NCBI GenBank assembly: GCA_900317105.1
Contig: ONFP01000009.1
Span: 1 to 50,829 of the forward strand
Reading direction: 5' to 3'
DNA from: an uncultured Succinatimonas sp.
GTDB lineage: Bacteria > Pseudomonadota > Gammaproteobacteria > Enterobacterales > Succinivibrionaceae
DNA length: 50,829 nucleotides
The notes under the pieces were generated by a model. That model did not search any database, was not told where the DNA came from, and saw nothing but the letters and a program-made list of their open reading frames with translations. This document shows, piece by piece, positions 34,855 to 43,921 of the stretch. Positions within the stretch are counted from its first letter, which is position 1. The number at the start of each line of letters is the position of its first letter. The position numbers were made by a program, and so were the translations under genes.

Positions 34855-36228
34855 TTAAGCCTGAGCTTTCCTACTTCCTTTTGTATTTTTATCCTCGTCC
34901 TTAATTCTGATCATGAAGTTTGAAATGATAGCGACTAAACCACCGGTAGTGATTCCAGAAGTGAACAATGATTTTATGTTATCTGGTAGGAAGTTCAGAA
35001 TGTCTGGTTCGAATTCAACTGCTAGACCGAAAGAGAAACTTACGGCCATAACAAGGATTGCTTTGCGGTTCATTTCCTGAGAGGCAATGATTCTTACTCC
35101 AGCAGCTGCAACAGTTCCGAACATAAGTAGAGTGGCTCCTCCTAATACAGGATCTGGAATTAAAGAGAACACCTTACCTACAGCAGGGAATAGTCCTAAA
35201 ATTACAAGGAATCCTGCGATAAAGAATCCAACGTATCTTGAGGCAACACCCGTAAGCTGAATCATTCCGTTGTTCTGTGCGAAGATTGAGTTTGGGAATG
35301 AGTTCAGACAGCCTGCAATCATTGAGTTAAATCCATCTGCAAGAATACCGCCTGAAGATCTCTTCTGGAAGTCGGAGCCTTCAATCTTCTGTCCAGAGAT
35401 TAGAGAGTTAGCAGTAATATCACCGTAAGCCTCAATTGCAGTAATCATATACACGATGCCAAGACCGATGATTGCACCAGGATCAAATGTAATTCCGTAC
35501 TTGAATGGATGTGGTACGTTAATACCGCCAAAACTGTCGATCTGAGAGAAATCGACCCTTCCCATAAAGTAAGCTACAACAAAACCGATAATCAGACCTA
35601 ATACGATAGAGCTCATTCTCAGGTAACGGTTTGAACTGCGGTTGAAGAACAGAATGGTAACGATAACCAGTGCTGCAAGGCTGATATTTTCGACAGATGC
35701 AAAGGTTCCGTCTGCTTTTGCTCCAAAACCGCCGCCGCAGGCAATTACACCAACCTTAATCAGACTTAATCCGATAAGACAAACTACGATGCCGGATACT
35801 AAAGGAGTAATAATCTGTCTGGTGTAGCGAAGAACTCTACTGATAAACATTTCGATAAAGGAACCAGAGATTACAGCACCGAAGATAGCTGCAAGTCCTC
35901 CATTCAGACCAGCTCCGATAATAGGAGAGATGAATGAAAAAGAGGTGCCCTGAATACACAAAAGGCCGCATCCGATAGGACCAACCTTTTTGCACTGAAT
36001 GAATGTTGAAATACCTGAAGCCAAAAGCGACATGGAGATCAGATAACCTGTGGTTTCCAAATCAAGCTTTAGCGCACTGGCAATAATAAGTGGAGGAGTG
36101 ATGATTGCCACGAAAATAGCCAGAAGGTGCTGGAAAGCAGCAAAAATGGCATCTCTTAGAGGAGGTCTGTCCTCAAGTTTATAAATAAGTTCTGATGTGA
36201 ACAGCTCTGTTTTGGTGCTCTGAGTCAT
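34855..36228 (-). CDS. xanP: Xanthine permease of the NCS2 family
   Basis: This inner-membrane purine importer (proton symport) matches E. coli XanP closely in the start SELIYKLEDRPPLRDA, in SMSLLASGISTFIQ, in IQGTSFSF, in the NCS2 signature region ITPLVSGIVV and in PNSIFAQNNGMIQLTG followed by ASRYVGFF. There are about 12-14 membrane segments in 457 residues. Its ATG lies 3 nt after the xpt stop codon, so the two genes are translationally coupled. The partner gene xpt converts the imported xanthine to XMP, which supports xanthine as substrate. Confidence 0.93.
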   Translation of the reverse strand: MTQSTKTELFTSELIYKLEDRPPLRDAIFAAFQHLLAIFVAIITPPLIIASALKLDLETTGYLISMSLLASGISTFIQCKKVGPIGCGLLCIQGTSFSFISPIIGAGLNGGLAAIFGAVISGSFIEMFISRVLRYTRQIITPLVSGIVVCLIGLSLIKVGVIACGGGFGAKADGTFASVENISLAALVIVTILFFNRSSNRYLRMSSIVLGLIIGFVVAYFMGRVDFSQIDSFGGINVPHPFKYGITFDPGAIIGLGIVYMITAIEAYGDITANSLISGQKIEGSDFQKRSSGGILADGFNSMIAGCLNSFPNSIFAQNNGMIQLTGVASRYVGFFIAGFLVILGLFPAVGKVFSLIPDPVLGGATLLMFGTVAAAGVRIIASQEMNRKAILVMAVSFSFGLAVEFEPDILNFLPDNIKSLFTSGITTGGLVAIISNFMIRIKDEDKNTKGSRKAQA

Positions 36229-36231
36229 TTT

Positions 36232-36825
36232 TTAATTCTCTTTAAACTTTATCTGACAATTATCCAGACTATCAATAATAGCCAGTGATTCTACCTGATA
36301 ACCTTCGTTTCTAAGATAGCTGCCACCCTGCTGGAAAGATTTCTCAACAATAAAGCCCATACCTACAAGTTCAGCCTTAGCCTGTTTTGTAAGCTCAATA
36401 ATGCCTTTTGCTGCATTACCGTTTGCCAGAAAATCATCAATGAACAGAACCTTATCGCCTTCGTTTAAGAACTCCTTTGAGCAGCATACAGTATAAGCTC
36501 TGTTCTTTGTGAAAGAGAAAACTTCTGTTGAATACATTCCTGCCATGGTTGATGGCTTCTTTTTCTTGACAAATACTACAGGTACATTCAGAAGAAAACC
36601 TACCATGATTGCTGGTGCAATTCCAGAGGCCTCAATAGTGATGATCTTGTTGATTTCCTTTGTTGCAAATCTGCGAACAAATTCAATTGACATGGCCTGA
36701 AGAAGGGTAGGATCAATCTGATGATTGATAAAACTGTCTACCTTCAGAATTCCACCATCTAGGCATTTGCCATCCTCTTTGATACGCTTAACCAATGGTT
36801 CGAATGGTTTGTAGTGATCTGCCAT
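36232..36825 (-). CDS. xpt: Xanthine phosphoribosyltransferase, Bacillus type
   Basis: Xpt transfers phosphoribose from PRPP to xanthine, making XMP for purine salvage. The 197 residues match the Bacillus-type enzyme (about 194), not the shorter enterobacterial Gpt. Visible are SFINHQIDP near the start, IEASGIAPA and the PRPP-binding loop [13 protein letters not shown]. It is preceded by taaggac on the reverse strand, 28 nt behind rimO, and followed by xanP after 3 nt. In Bacillus the same xpt-permease pair is under a purine riboswitch; here the 28-nt gap behind rimO leaves no room for one. Confidence 0.94.
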   Translation of the reverse strand: MADHYKPFEPLVKRIKEDGKCLDGGILKVDSFINHQIDPTLLQAMSIEFVRRFATKEINKIITIEASGIAPAIMVGFLLNVPVVFVKKKKPSTMAGMYSTEVFSFTKNRAYTVCCSKEFLNEGDKVLFIDDFLANGNAAKGIIELTKQAKAELVGMGFIVEKSFQQGGSYLRNEGYQVESLAIIDSLDNCQIKFKEN

Positions 36826-36853
36826 AAAAAAAGTCCTTATAAAAGAAAAACAA

Positions 36854-38179
36854 TTATTTTTTCAGGAATGATATTGAGCCTGTGGTCTTTGAAACCAGAG
36901 AGGCTTCCATATCGTGTTCGTCATGTCCGGTGATTACTGCTTTAACCAGGTCGCCCACCTGAACATCCTTGGTGTTTGGAATGGATATTACTCCATCAAT
37001 ATCCGGAGATTCATATTTTGAACGACCTACAGCAACGCCATCATCTGATACGTAATCAATTAAAACCTGATATTCCTTGCCGACTCTAGCCTCAAGCTTT
37101 TCATAGGAAATCTGAGATTGAAGCTCCATCAGTCTTGCAGCTCGCTCTTCACGAATCTGCTCATCTACCGGATTTAAATAAGTGTTGGCTGTAGCACCGT
37201 CAACATCTGAATAAGGGAAACATCCAACTCTATCCAGTTTTGCTTCTTTGATGAAGTCTAAAAGTTCATTGAACTGCTCTTCGGTTTCTCCGGGGAATCC
37301 TGCAATGAAAGTTGAACGGATTGCAATATCAGGACAAACACTACGCCATTTTTCAATTGAACGAAGAGTCTTTTCAATGTTTCCTGGTCTTTTCATTGAG
37401 CGCAGGATGGTTGGGTTTACATGCTGGAACGGTACATCAAGATATGGCAGCACCAGACCCTCTCCCATTAAATCCACAACTCTGTCCGCTTCATCTGATG
37501 GATAAACGTAGTGAACTCTGATCCAGCGCTTAAGTTCACTTAACTGTCGCAACAGGGCTGATAGGGAAGTCTTGTTCTTTTTCAGATCCATTCCGTAGTC
37601 AGATGAATCCTGCGCAATTACTAAAAGCTCCTTTACTCCTCGTCTTACAAGGTCAGAGGCTTCATTGTAGATAGCATCACTAAAGCGAGAACGTAGGGGA
37701 CCTCTCAGGGAAGGAATAATACAGAATGAGCAGTGATGTCTGCAGCCTTCAGCAATCTTCAGATAGGCATAGTGAGGAGGGGTCAGAAGAATACCTGATG
37801 GATTTACGGACTGTGCAGCTGAAGGATCAGGAGTTCCTACCAGACTTATAATTCCACGAATAACTGTGGCTCTCATTCCTGGGCCATAAACAGCAGCGAC
37901 CTGAGGATATTTATCCAGAATTACCTTTGCTCTTGCTCCAAGACAGCCTGTTACTATGACCTTTCTTGAATAGTTTAAAGCTTCACCGATTGCCTGCATT
38001 GATTCCTCAACGGCAGGGCCGATGAAGCCGCAGGTGTTTACGATTACAGCATCACATTTGCTGTATTCGTTTTCAATCTCATATCCCATTGCAATCAGGA
38101 CAGAGGTTAATCGCTGTGCATCAACAAGGTTTTTTGCACATCCCAGAGAAACAAGACCAATTTTAGGTGAGTTACGCAT
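36854..38179 (-). CDS. rimO: Ribosomal protein uS12 methylthiotransferase RimO
   Basis: RimO adds a methylthio group to an aspartate of ribosomal protein uS12, using two iron-sulfur clusters and radical SAM chemistry. The 441 residues show the N-terminal cluster ligands Cys14, Cys50 and Cys79 (SLGCAKN, VNTCGFI, VTGCLG), the radical SAM cluster Cys146-x3-Cys150-x2-Cys153 ([10 protein letters not shown]) and a C-terminal TRAM domain. The start [17 protein letters not shown] matches the family. It appears to be the first gene of a rimO-xpt-xanP operon. Confidence 0.97.
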   Translation of the reverse strand: MRNSPKIGLVSLGCAKNLVDAQRLTSVLIAMGYEIENEYSKCDAVIVNTCGFIGPAVEESMQAIGEALNYSRKVIVTGCLGARAKVILDKYPQVAAVYGPGMRATVIRGIISLVGTPDPSAAQSVNPSGILLTPPHYAYLKIAEGCRHHCSFCIIPSLRGPLRSRFSDAIYNEASDLVRRGVKELLVIAQDSSDYGMDLKKNKTSLSALLRQLSELKRWIRVHYVYPSDEADRVVDLMGEGLVLPYLDVPFQHVNPTILRSMKRPGNIEKTLRSIEKWRSVCPDIAIRSTFIAGFPGETEEQFNELLDFIKEAKLDRVGCFPYSDVDGATANTYLNPVDEQIREERAARLMELQSQISYEKLEARVGKEYQVLIDYVSDDGVAVGRSKYESPDIDGVISIPNTKDVQVGDLVKAVITGHDEHDMEASLVSKTTGSISFLKK

Positions 38180-38217
38180 GCGTTTATTTTTCGTTAAGAT
38201 TTATTTATTGAATAGCC

Positions 38218-38241
38218 AAAAGCCAGGATATAGATCCTGGC
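38218..38241 (-). terminator. Terminator of ppaC
   Basis: On the reverse strand GCCAGGAT/ATCCTGGC (38222-38229 and 38234-38241) has a 4-nt loop and is followed by TTTT. It lies about 20 nt after the ppaC stop and separates it from rimO. Confidence 0.75.
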
Positions 38242-38263
38242 CTTATTATAATAATGAAGGATA

Positions 38264-39181
38264 TTAAGCCTTGAATGCGCCCTGTAGAGGAGGAACAACC
38301 TGCTTCTTACGGCTCATTACGCCTGGCATCCACATATTGTCTGACTTCTGTGTGCCTAGAGCCTTGATGATGACATCCTCTTCGTCAGATACAACTAATA
38401 GTTCTGAACCTTCTTTCATGATATCGGTTAGAACTAATACAGCTGAGTGTCTGCCTTCTGCCTTAACAGCAGCAAGCTCTTTCTTTAATGACTCCTTTAG
38501 CTCTGGAGTTACCATTGATAGGGAAATAAGCTCTAACTGACCGATACCGATCTTCTTGCCACCCATATCGAAGTCCTTGAAGTCACGGAAGATCAGGTCA
38601 CGTGGAGAAGCATTCAGGTTTGACTTTGCCTTGAACATTTCCATACCTAAAGCTTCTAAATCAGAAACGTTAGCAATCTTAGCCAGTTCCTGAGCTGCCT
38701 TCTTATCAAACTCGGTGCAGGTTGGGCTCTTGAACAGAACTGTGTCTGAAAGAATTGCACAAAGCATTGCACCTGCGATATCAGCAGGGATAGTTACATT
38801 GTAGTAATCAGCAACCATCTTGATGATGGTGTTTGAGCAGCCGTATGGCTGAATCCAGCACTCAAGAGGAGTATCGGTGGTAATATCACCCAGCTTGTGG
38901 TGGTCAACGATACCTAGGATTTTTGCATCCTTAAGATCTGCTGGAGCCTGAGCTAAGTCAGAGTAATCTACTAAATAAAGTTCCTTTGAAGCAACTGAAG
39001 TTACTACCTCAGGTGCCTTTAAGTTGAATCTATTTAAAACAAACTCAGTCTCTGGTGCAGGAGTTCCCTGAGCAACTGCAGTTGCCTGAATACCACGCTG
39101 ATTTAAAACGTGTGCATATGAAATTGCTGAAACGATAGAGTCTGTATCAGGATTCTTATGACCTAGAACCAAAACGCTCAT
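38264..39181 (-). CDS. ppaC: Manganese-dependent inorganic pyrophosphatase (family II)
   Basis: The enzyme hydrolyses pyrophosphate to phosphate in the cytoplasm. The DHH-family layout is clear: GHKNPDTDS with metal ligands His8, Asp12 and Asp14, then VDYSD (71-75), DHHKLGD (93-99) and the C-terminal SRKKQ substrate-binding motif in the DHHA2 domain. At 305 residues it is the simple form without CBS domains. The start is preceded by gagga. Family II enzymes are usual in Firmicutes and in some marine and gut Gammaproteobacteria. It follows yheS on the same strand, 114 nt downstream, and probably has its own promoter. Confidence 0.97.
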   Translation of the reverse strand: MSVLVLGHKNPDTDSIVSAISYAHVLNQRGIQATAVAQGTPAPETEFVLNRFNLKAPEVVTSVASKELYLVDYSDLAQAPADLKDAKILGIVDHHKLGDITTDTPLECWIQPYGCSNTIIKMVADYYNVTIPADIAGAMLCAILSDTVLFKSPTCTEFDKKAAQELAKIANVSDLEALGMEMFKAKSNLNASPRDLIFRDFKDFDMGGKKIGIGQLELISLSMVTPELKESLKKELAAVKAEGRHSAVLVLTDIMKEGSELLVVSDEEDVIIKALGTQKSDNMWMPGVMSRKKQVVPPLQGAFKA

Positions 39182-39295
39182 TGAAATGTCCTCAAATTAC
39201 TTGGATTTATGGTACGAATTAAATTTTGGTGTATTTTACTATGAAATTGAGATTTTTATCTAAAAAATTTCTGTTTTGACAAAGAAATTTACAGG

Positions 39296-41218
39296 TTAAC
39301 TCTCTGCCTCTGCATTCTCTAATTCTTCCTGCTTTGTAAGCCAGCAAAGCTCTGTTTCATCAAGCTTGTCACTGTATTCAGAACGCTGAATTGAAAGTTC
39401 TTCAACCTTTTCCTTCTGTGTCTGGTATAGACTGCTGTCAGAAAGAGTTTCATCGATTTTAGCAATTTCTGCTCTGAGCTTTTCCATAGTCTTTTCAAGC
39501 TGTTCAATCTCTTTTTTCAGAGGTCTTAGGGCCTGACGTTTCTGAGCTTCGAGTTTTTTCTGCTCCTTTGTCTTAAATGAAGAAGCTGAAGCGGAAAGTG
39601 TCAGAGAATTGTCCTTTTTTTGTGCAAGTTTTTCTTTGTATTCACGGTTCTTCTGATTTAAAAATTCCTGATAGTCATTCAGATCACCGTTGAATTCTGT
39701 AACGCTTCCGTTATCAATAAGCCAGAGTTTATCTGCGATTGCCTCTAAAAGATGTCTGTCATGAGATACCAGAATCAGAGCTCCCTGATAGGAGGATAAC
39801 GCTATTGATAATGCCTCTCGCATATCCAGATCAAGATGGTTGGTTGGCTCATCAAGAAGCAGCAGATTTGGCTTCTGATAAGCGACAATTGCCAGAGCAA
39901 GTCGAGCCTGTTCACCTCCAGACATGGTCTCAACTTTTGCGGTAGCCTTGTCTCCACTGAAGGAGAATGCTCCTAGAAAGGTTCTTAAATCCTTCTCCTT
40001 GGCATTTGGATCTATTGCCCTTAGGTGATCCAGGCCGCTCATCTGACCTGAAAGCTGATCCAGCTCATGCTGAGCAAAATAGCCAATCTTTATTCCTTTT
40101 CCTAAAGTTACAGTACCATGTACAGGTTTCAGTACAGAACACATTGTCTTGATAAGGGTAGATTTACCCTGACCGTTTTTTCCTAAAAGACCGATTCTGT
40201 CTCCAGCTATAAGCATCAGATTGATGTTCTTTAAAATTATGTCATGTTCTGAGTATCCTGCATCAAGATTCTTCAGATCTGCAAGAATATCAACTGTCCT
40301 TTCAGGTTCGGCAAACTGAATATGATATGGTGATTCCTCTGCAGTAACTGCTGTAAGTTTCAGTCTGTCAATTGCTTTTAACATGCTCTGGGCCTGTTTT
40401 GCCTTACTTGCTTTATATCTGAAACGCTCAACAAAGTCCTGCATGTGTGCTAAAGCTGCTTCCTCACGTTTTCTGGAAGCTTTTTCATTTCTGATTCTTT
40501 CTGCTCTTAATCTTTCATAATCAGAGTAATTTCCAGTGTATGACACAAGCTTACAGGCTTCAAAATGAAGAATATGAGTACAGAATGTATCAAGAAAATC
40601 ACGATCATGGGAAATACACAGAACTGTACCCTCATAGCTCTTAAGGTAGTTCTCAAGGAAGATGATGGTATCAAGATCTAGGTGGTTGGTAGGCTCATCA
40701 AGCAGCAGAACATCAGACTGGTAAATTAACGCCTGAGCCAGATTAAGTCTCATTCTCCATCCACCAGAGAATTCTTTTACGCTCTTGTCCATTTCTTCTT
40801 CACTGAACCCGAGTCCATGCAGCAGTATTCTGGCTCTGCTGTCGATTGTCCATGCTCCGGCTATTCCCAGCTTATCTTCTATAAGAGCTATCTTTTCACC
40901 GTTGTTGTCTTTGTATGCCTGCTCTTTCTGTTTTAGCAGTTCACAGAGATCTTTATCTCCCTGTTTTACATATTCGAGTGCGGATATCTCAAGAGATGGT
41001 GTCTGCTGAGAAACAGAGGAAATCTTGAAGCCTTTTGGAATAGAAATATTACCTAGTTCAGGTGCAACTTCACCTTTTATTGCAGCGAATAAAGTGGATT
41101 TACCGCAGCCGTTACGTCCGATAATACCAACCTTCTGGTTTGGAAAAATACTGCAGGAAGCTCCTTCTAAAAGGTATTTGCTTCCTCTCATTATGGTTAC
41201 ATCTGTAAGCTGAATCAT
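39296..41218 (-). CDS. yheS: ABC-F family ATPase YheS
   Basis: ABC-F proteins are soluble twin-ATPase factors, several of which act on stalled ribosomes. The 640 residues (E. coli YheS has 637) contain the first nucleotide-binding domain with GRNGCGKST (33-41), signature FSGGWRMRL and LLDEPTNHLDLD, a linker with the charged KAKQAQ region, the second domain with GKNGQGKST, MSGGEQARL and LLDEPTNHLDLD, and a C-terminal coiled coil (about 530-635). The start IQLTDVTIMRG fits the family. No separate terminator was recognised between it and ppaC. Confidence 0.95.
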   Translation of the reverse strand: MIQLTDVTIMRGSKYLLEGASCSIFPNQKVGIIGRNGCGKSTLFAAIKGEVAPELGNISIPKGFKISSVSQQTPSLEISALEYVKQGDKDLCELLKQKEQAYKDNNGEKIALIEDKLGIAGAWTIDSRARILLHGLGFSEEEMDKSVKEFSGGWRMRLNLAQALIYQSDVLLLDEPTNHLDLDTIIFLENYLKSYEGTVLCISHDRDFLDTFCTHILHFEACKLVSYTGNYSDYERLRAERIRNEKASRKREEAALAHMQDFVERFRYKASKAKQAQSMLKAIDRLKLTAVTAEESPYHIQFAEPERTVDILADLKNLDAGYSEHDIILKNINLMLIAGDRIGLLGKNGQGKSTLIKTMCSVLKPVHGTVTLGKGIKIGYFAQHELDQLSGQMSGLDHLRAIDPNAKEKDLRTFLGAFSFSGDKATAKVETMSGGEQARLALAIVAYQKPNLLLLDEPTNHLDLDMREALSIALSSYQGALILVSHDRHLLEAIADKLWLIDNGSVTEFNGDLNDYQEFLNQKNREYKEKLAQKKDNSLTLSASASSFKTKEQKKLEAQKRQALRPLKKEIEQLEKTMEKLRAEIAKIDETLSDSSLYQTQKEKVEELSIQRSEYSDKLDETELCWLTKQEELENAEAES

Positions 41219-41246
41219 CTTTTGCTGTTAGTTGTATTTGTAAAAC

Positions 41247-41278
41247 AAAAACAGTGGAGCAAAGTCCACTGTCTTTTT
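41247..41278 (-). terminator. Terminator of the hinT-lipoprotein operon
   Basis: ACAGTGGA/TCCACTGT (41251-41258 and 41265-41272) has a 6-nt loop. On the reverse strand it is followed by TTTTGTTTT, 15 nt after the lipoprotein stop. Confidence 0.85.
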
Positions 41279-41293
41279 ATGAAGGGATTAAAA

Positions 41294-42328
41294 TCAGAGC
41301 TGTGTTGTATTCTGAACCAGGGTAATACCGTCTTTTACTCGGATGTTTCTGATGGTAATAACTGTTTTCTGTCCGATGTGTCTGATTACAGAAACATTCA
41401 GAAGTGGAATACCTGTCTGTTTACATGCTCTGATCAGCGGTGGAATTACTGCAGCAGAACCGGAGTTCTGGGCTACATTGACTCCTGAACCAACAACAGT
41501 CTTTAGCCCGTTTGATTTTAGGGACTGGTTGATTGCACCTGAAACATCAGTTACACAGTCTGTTAAAGAATCTGAAACGATGGTAGGAGCAATATAGATC
41601 GGACCTTCCTCGTTCTTTAATCTCTCTGCCTGTTTTGAAGCCAGATCAAATGCAACCTGGGAGGCACTCTCTGCAGCTGCAGACTGGCATTTTGCAGTTG
41701 AAGACAGAGCTGCAACATTACTCTCGTTATTGGTATTTAATACCTCAATAGATTCTCCTACCTGGGATATAGGCTTGAGATCCTGTGGAGATGCTGCCTC
41801 CTCAGGTATGTAAGGCTTAGGAAGATTCAGTTTAGAATCTGCATTTGTCGGATCTATATCACTGTTCTCAGAACCATTGATATTGTTGAGACTTACATTT
41901 CCCTTGATTACATCCTGAACTGTAATTTTTGACAGAGGACTTGTATTTTCCTTACCTTCAAGAGCTTTGACTGTAGGAAGAAGAGTTCCAACATTATCTG
42001 CGTTTCCTACCTTGTCAGAAGGGTCAGGAATGTAAGGCTTAACCTGACCAGCCTGAAGCTCCTCTGAAAATGCTTTTGCTACTTCCTCGCCTTTTGCTAG
42101 AGTTTCAGCATCCTCTGTTTCTAGAGCTGCTTCTGTCTTTTGTGCAGTAGGCTTTTTAACGTTTTTCTTCTTTATCTTTGTGGTTGTCTGCTGTTCAACA
42201 ACCACTTTTTTTCCATTAGCATCAACCGAGCTGTCAAACATTGCACTGTTACATGCTGATAACAGCCATGTTGCTGAAAGAATTAAAAATAATTCTGCTA
42301 TTCTGTTAGTTTTAGAATTAATTTTCAT
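41294..42328 (-). CDS. Outer-membrane type lipoprotein, possible LpoB-like PBP activator
   Basis: The 344-residue protein begins with a lipoprotein signal and lipobox LSAC (Cys26); Asn follows, so outer-membrane sorting is expected. Residues 40-225 are low-complexity and acidic, with two KPYIP motifs, as for a flexible tether. The last 110 residues form an ordered alpha/beta region (IYIAPTIVSD to the C-terminus). Only 10 nt separate it from hinT. In E. coli hinT is followed by ycfL and lpoB, and LpoB has the same tether-plus-domain build, so a role in activating a peptidoglycan synthase is a reasonable guess. No sequence match strong enough to name it was seen. Confidence 0.7.
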   Translation of the reverse strand: MKINSKTNRIAELFLILSATWLLSACNSAMFDSSVDANGKKVVVEQQTTTKIKKKNVKKPTAQKTEAALETEDAETLAKGEEVAKAFSEELQAGQVKPYIPDPSDKVGNADNVGTLLPTVKALEGKENTSPLSKITVQDVIKGNVSLNNINGSENSDIDPTNADSKLNLPKPYIPEEAASPQDLKPISQVGESIEVLNTNNESNVAALSSTAKCQSAAAESASQVAFDLASKQAERLKNEEGPIYIAPTIVSDSLTDCVTDVSGAINQSLKSNGLKTVVGSGVNVAQNSGSAAVIPPLIRACKQTGIPLLNVSVIRHIGQKTVITIRNIRVKDGITLVQNTTQL

Positions 42329-42338
42329 ATAGGTTTAT

Positions 42339-42701
42339 TTAGATTTTATCGTGAGGAAAGCCAAAGCCACCAAGATATCCACCAGCAAGAAGATGCATAT
42401 GAATATGAGGAACTTCCTGGCATCCGTCTTTTCCAACATTAACAATTAAACGGTAACCTGATTCATTAACTCCAAGATCTTCTGCTATCTTACGGGCGAC
42501 AATGAAAAGATGTCCGAGCATTTTTTCATCTTCTGGTTCAACCTGTGCAACAGAAGGAATTGGCTTATTGGTTACGATAAGTATGTGATGTTCAGCTTTA
42601 GGAGCGATATCTAAAAAAGCAGTAACAAGATCGTCATGATAAACTGTCTTTGAAGGAATTGTTCCGTTTATAATTTTTGTAAAAATTGTTTCTTCGCTCA
42701 T
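42339..42701 (-). CDS. hinT: HIT-family purine nucleoside phosphoramidase HinT
   Basis: HinT hydrolyses AMP-lysine and other adenosine phosphoramidates. The 120 residues match the family length. The catalytic histidine triad is in HIHMHLLAGG (about 99-108), with the upstream FLDIAPKAEHHILI block and IFTKIINGTIPSK start typical of bacterial HinT. The gene is first in an operon with the lipoprotein gene and is divergent from the 74-residue gene. Confidence 0.96.
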   Translation of the reverse strand: MSEETIFTKIINGTIPSKTVYHDDLVTAFLDIAPKAEHHILIVTNKPIPSVAQVEPEDEKMLGHLFIVARKIAEDLGVNESGYRLIVNVGKDGCQEVPHIHMHLLAGGYLGGFGFPHDKI

Positions 42702-42869
42702 TTCTAAAGCCTCATTGTCTGTTTTGATTCCACACTTTTGTGATGTCGATTATATCACAAAAAATGTTTGTGGATAAAAGCCTGATATTCCGTAATTTGT
42801 TCTTAATTAATTGATATTTCAGCCGTTAAGTATATAGAAGGTGCAAATTGATCAAAAAGGAGGCAGATT

Positions 42870-43094
42870 ATGGGACAGGAGTTCGTATATTCAGCACTCC
42901 CAAGACCAACGTTAAGACCATCAGATCTGGTTTATCGTCGTCGTGTCAGCAAGTCCGACAGTGGAGACAATACCAAGGGAGCTTCATCTAAGGAACACAA
43001 ATTTGAACTGGAGAATTCTGAGAGGAAGGATTTCAGTGAAGTTTTTGAGGATGAGAAGGAAAAATCCAAAAATAGAATTGATGCTGTGGTTTGA
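42870..43094 (+). CDS. Small highly charged protein of unknown function
   Basis: This 74-residue protein is not recognised. An unusually strong Shine-Dalgarno (aaggaggc) stands 8 nt before the ATG, and a terminator follows 16 nt after the stop, so it is a stand-alone transcript and very likely a real gene. The N-terminus is Pro- and Arg-rich (LPRPTLRPSD, VYRRR), and the C-terminal half is acidic and Lys-rich, probably disordered or helical. There are no Cys and no membrane segment. Confidence 0.65.
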   Translation: MGQEFVYSALPRPTLRPSDLVYRRRVSKSDSGDNTKGASSKEHKFELENSERKDFSEVFEDEKEKSKNRIDAVV

Positions 43095-43109
43095 TTCATC
43101 TTGTGTGCT

Positions 43110-43145
43110 CTGCCTGATAAGCTCAGGCAGGGGCGTTTTTTTTCT
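43110..43145 (+). terminator. Terminator of the 74-residue gene
   Basis: CTGCCTGA/TCAGGCAG (43110-43117 and 43123-43130) forms an 8-bp stem with a 5-nt loop. GGGCG and a long T-run follow. Confidence 0.82.
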
Positions 43146-43425
43146 TTTTTCTAATTGCTTAATTTTCTGTAATTTTTTTCGTCTGATTAGTGGTATACTT
43201 TCAAGTGTTTAAAGTCGTAATAAAAGTGCACTGGCTCACTGTCTGCAAAAATATAAAACTAAGCTTTGTGTTATATAATTTGTGCTGATTTAAAGTTATT
43301 TACTTAAATATGGGCAGAAAAAGGAAATAATTCACTAATGTGAATGTTTTCATGTTTTAAGTGTTTATTTTTATCTACAATACTTAGCAGACGATAAGAA
43401 TTTATAAATGTAAGAGGAGTTTCAA
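43146..43425 (+). other. Upstream region of the dhaM-like gene
   Basis: This AT-rich spacer holds an inverted repeat ATTCAC-TAAT-GTGAAT (43330-43345) and a TACAAT (43376-43381) that could be a -10 element 44 nt before the start codon. The half-sites are ordered opposite to a CRP site. No gene was seen. Confidence 0.35.
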
Positions 43426-43833
43426 ATGATTGGTATCGTAGTGGTATCACACAGTGTAAAAGTATCTGAGGGTATCTGCGATATGGTTGAGCAGATTTCT
43501 GCTTCTGGAACAGGCAAACTGCCTATTATTGCCGCAGGTGGCAATTCAGAGGGTAAACTCGGAACTGACCCAAATCGTATTTTAGAGTCAATTAAAAAGG
43601 TAGATCAGGGTGACGGTGTAGTTGTTATCTGTGATCTTGGTTCTGGTGTTATCAGTTCTCAGGCTGCAATTGCAATGTTGCAGGAGCCTTTAAAGTCCAG
43701 AGTAAGAATTGCAGATGCTCCTGTACTAGAAGGTGCCGTCGGTGCCGCTGTTGAAGTTGCATCTGATGCTAACAGTTCTTTAGACAGTGTAATTTCTGCC
43801 GCTGAAGCATCACGTCAGCTACATAAAAAATAA
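43426..43833 (+). CDS. dhaM: Stand-alone DhaM-type EIIA domain (PTS phosphotransferase subunit)
   Basis: DhaM accepts phosphate from HPr and passes it to the ADP bound on DhaL, which drives dihydroxyacetone phosphorylation by DhaK. The 135 residues cover only the EIIA (mannose-type) domain: VVVSHSVKVSEGI with the phosphorylated His9, GTDPNRI, DLGSGVISSQAAI and the DAPVLEGAVGAAVEA-like end. E. coli DhaM carries extra HPr and EI-like domains that are absent here. No dhaK or dhaL lies in the window. The start is preceded by aggag. It could serve a distant Dha operon or a regulatory role. Confidence 0.9.
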   Translation: MIGIVVVSHSVKVSEGICDMVEQISASGTGKLPIIAAGGNSEGKLGTDPNRILESIKKVDQGDGVVVICDLGSGVISSQAAIAMLQEPLKSRVRIADAPVLEGAVGAAVEVASDANSSLDSVISAAEASRQLHKK

Positions 43834-43855
43834 TTATCAAAATATATAATCAGAC

Positions 43856-43893
43856 AGGCCACAGATCTATACTCTATGGCCTTTTGTTTTTTA
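43856..43893 (+). terminator. Terminator of dhaM
   Basis: AGGCCA/TGGCCT (43856-43861 and 43877-43882) is a 6-bp stem with a 15-nt loop, followed by TTTGTTTTTT. Confidence 0.7.
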
Positions 43894-43921
43894 TGGACCC
43901 CAAAAACGTAAGGATTTTAAT

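Noticed and set aside
36826-36853. Purine riboswitch upstream of xpt
   Set aside because: The gap between rimO and xpt is only 28 nt, too short for the aptamer, and no such fold was seen upstream of rimO.
43330-43345. CRP-like site upstream of dhaM
   Set aside because: The half-sites read TCAC-N4-GTGA, the reverse of the TGTGA-N6-TCACA order needed for CRP.
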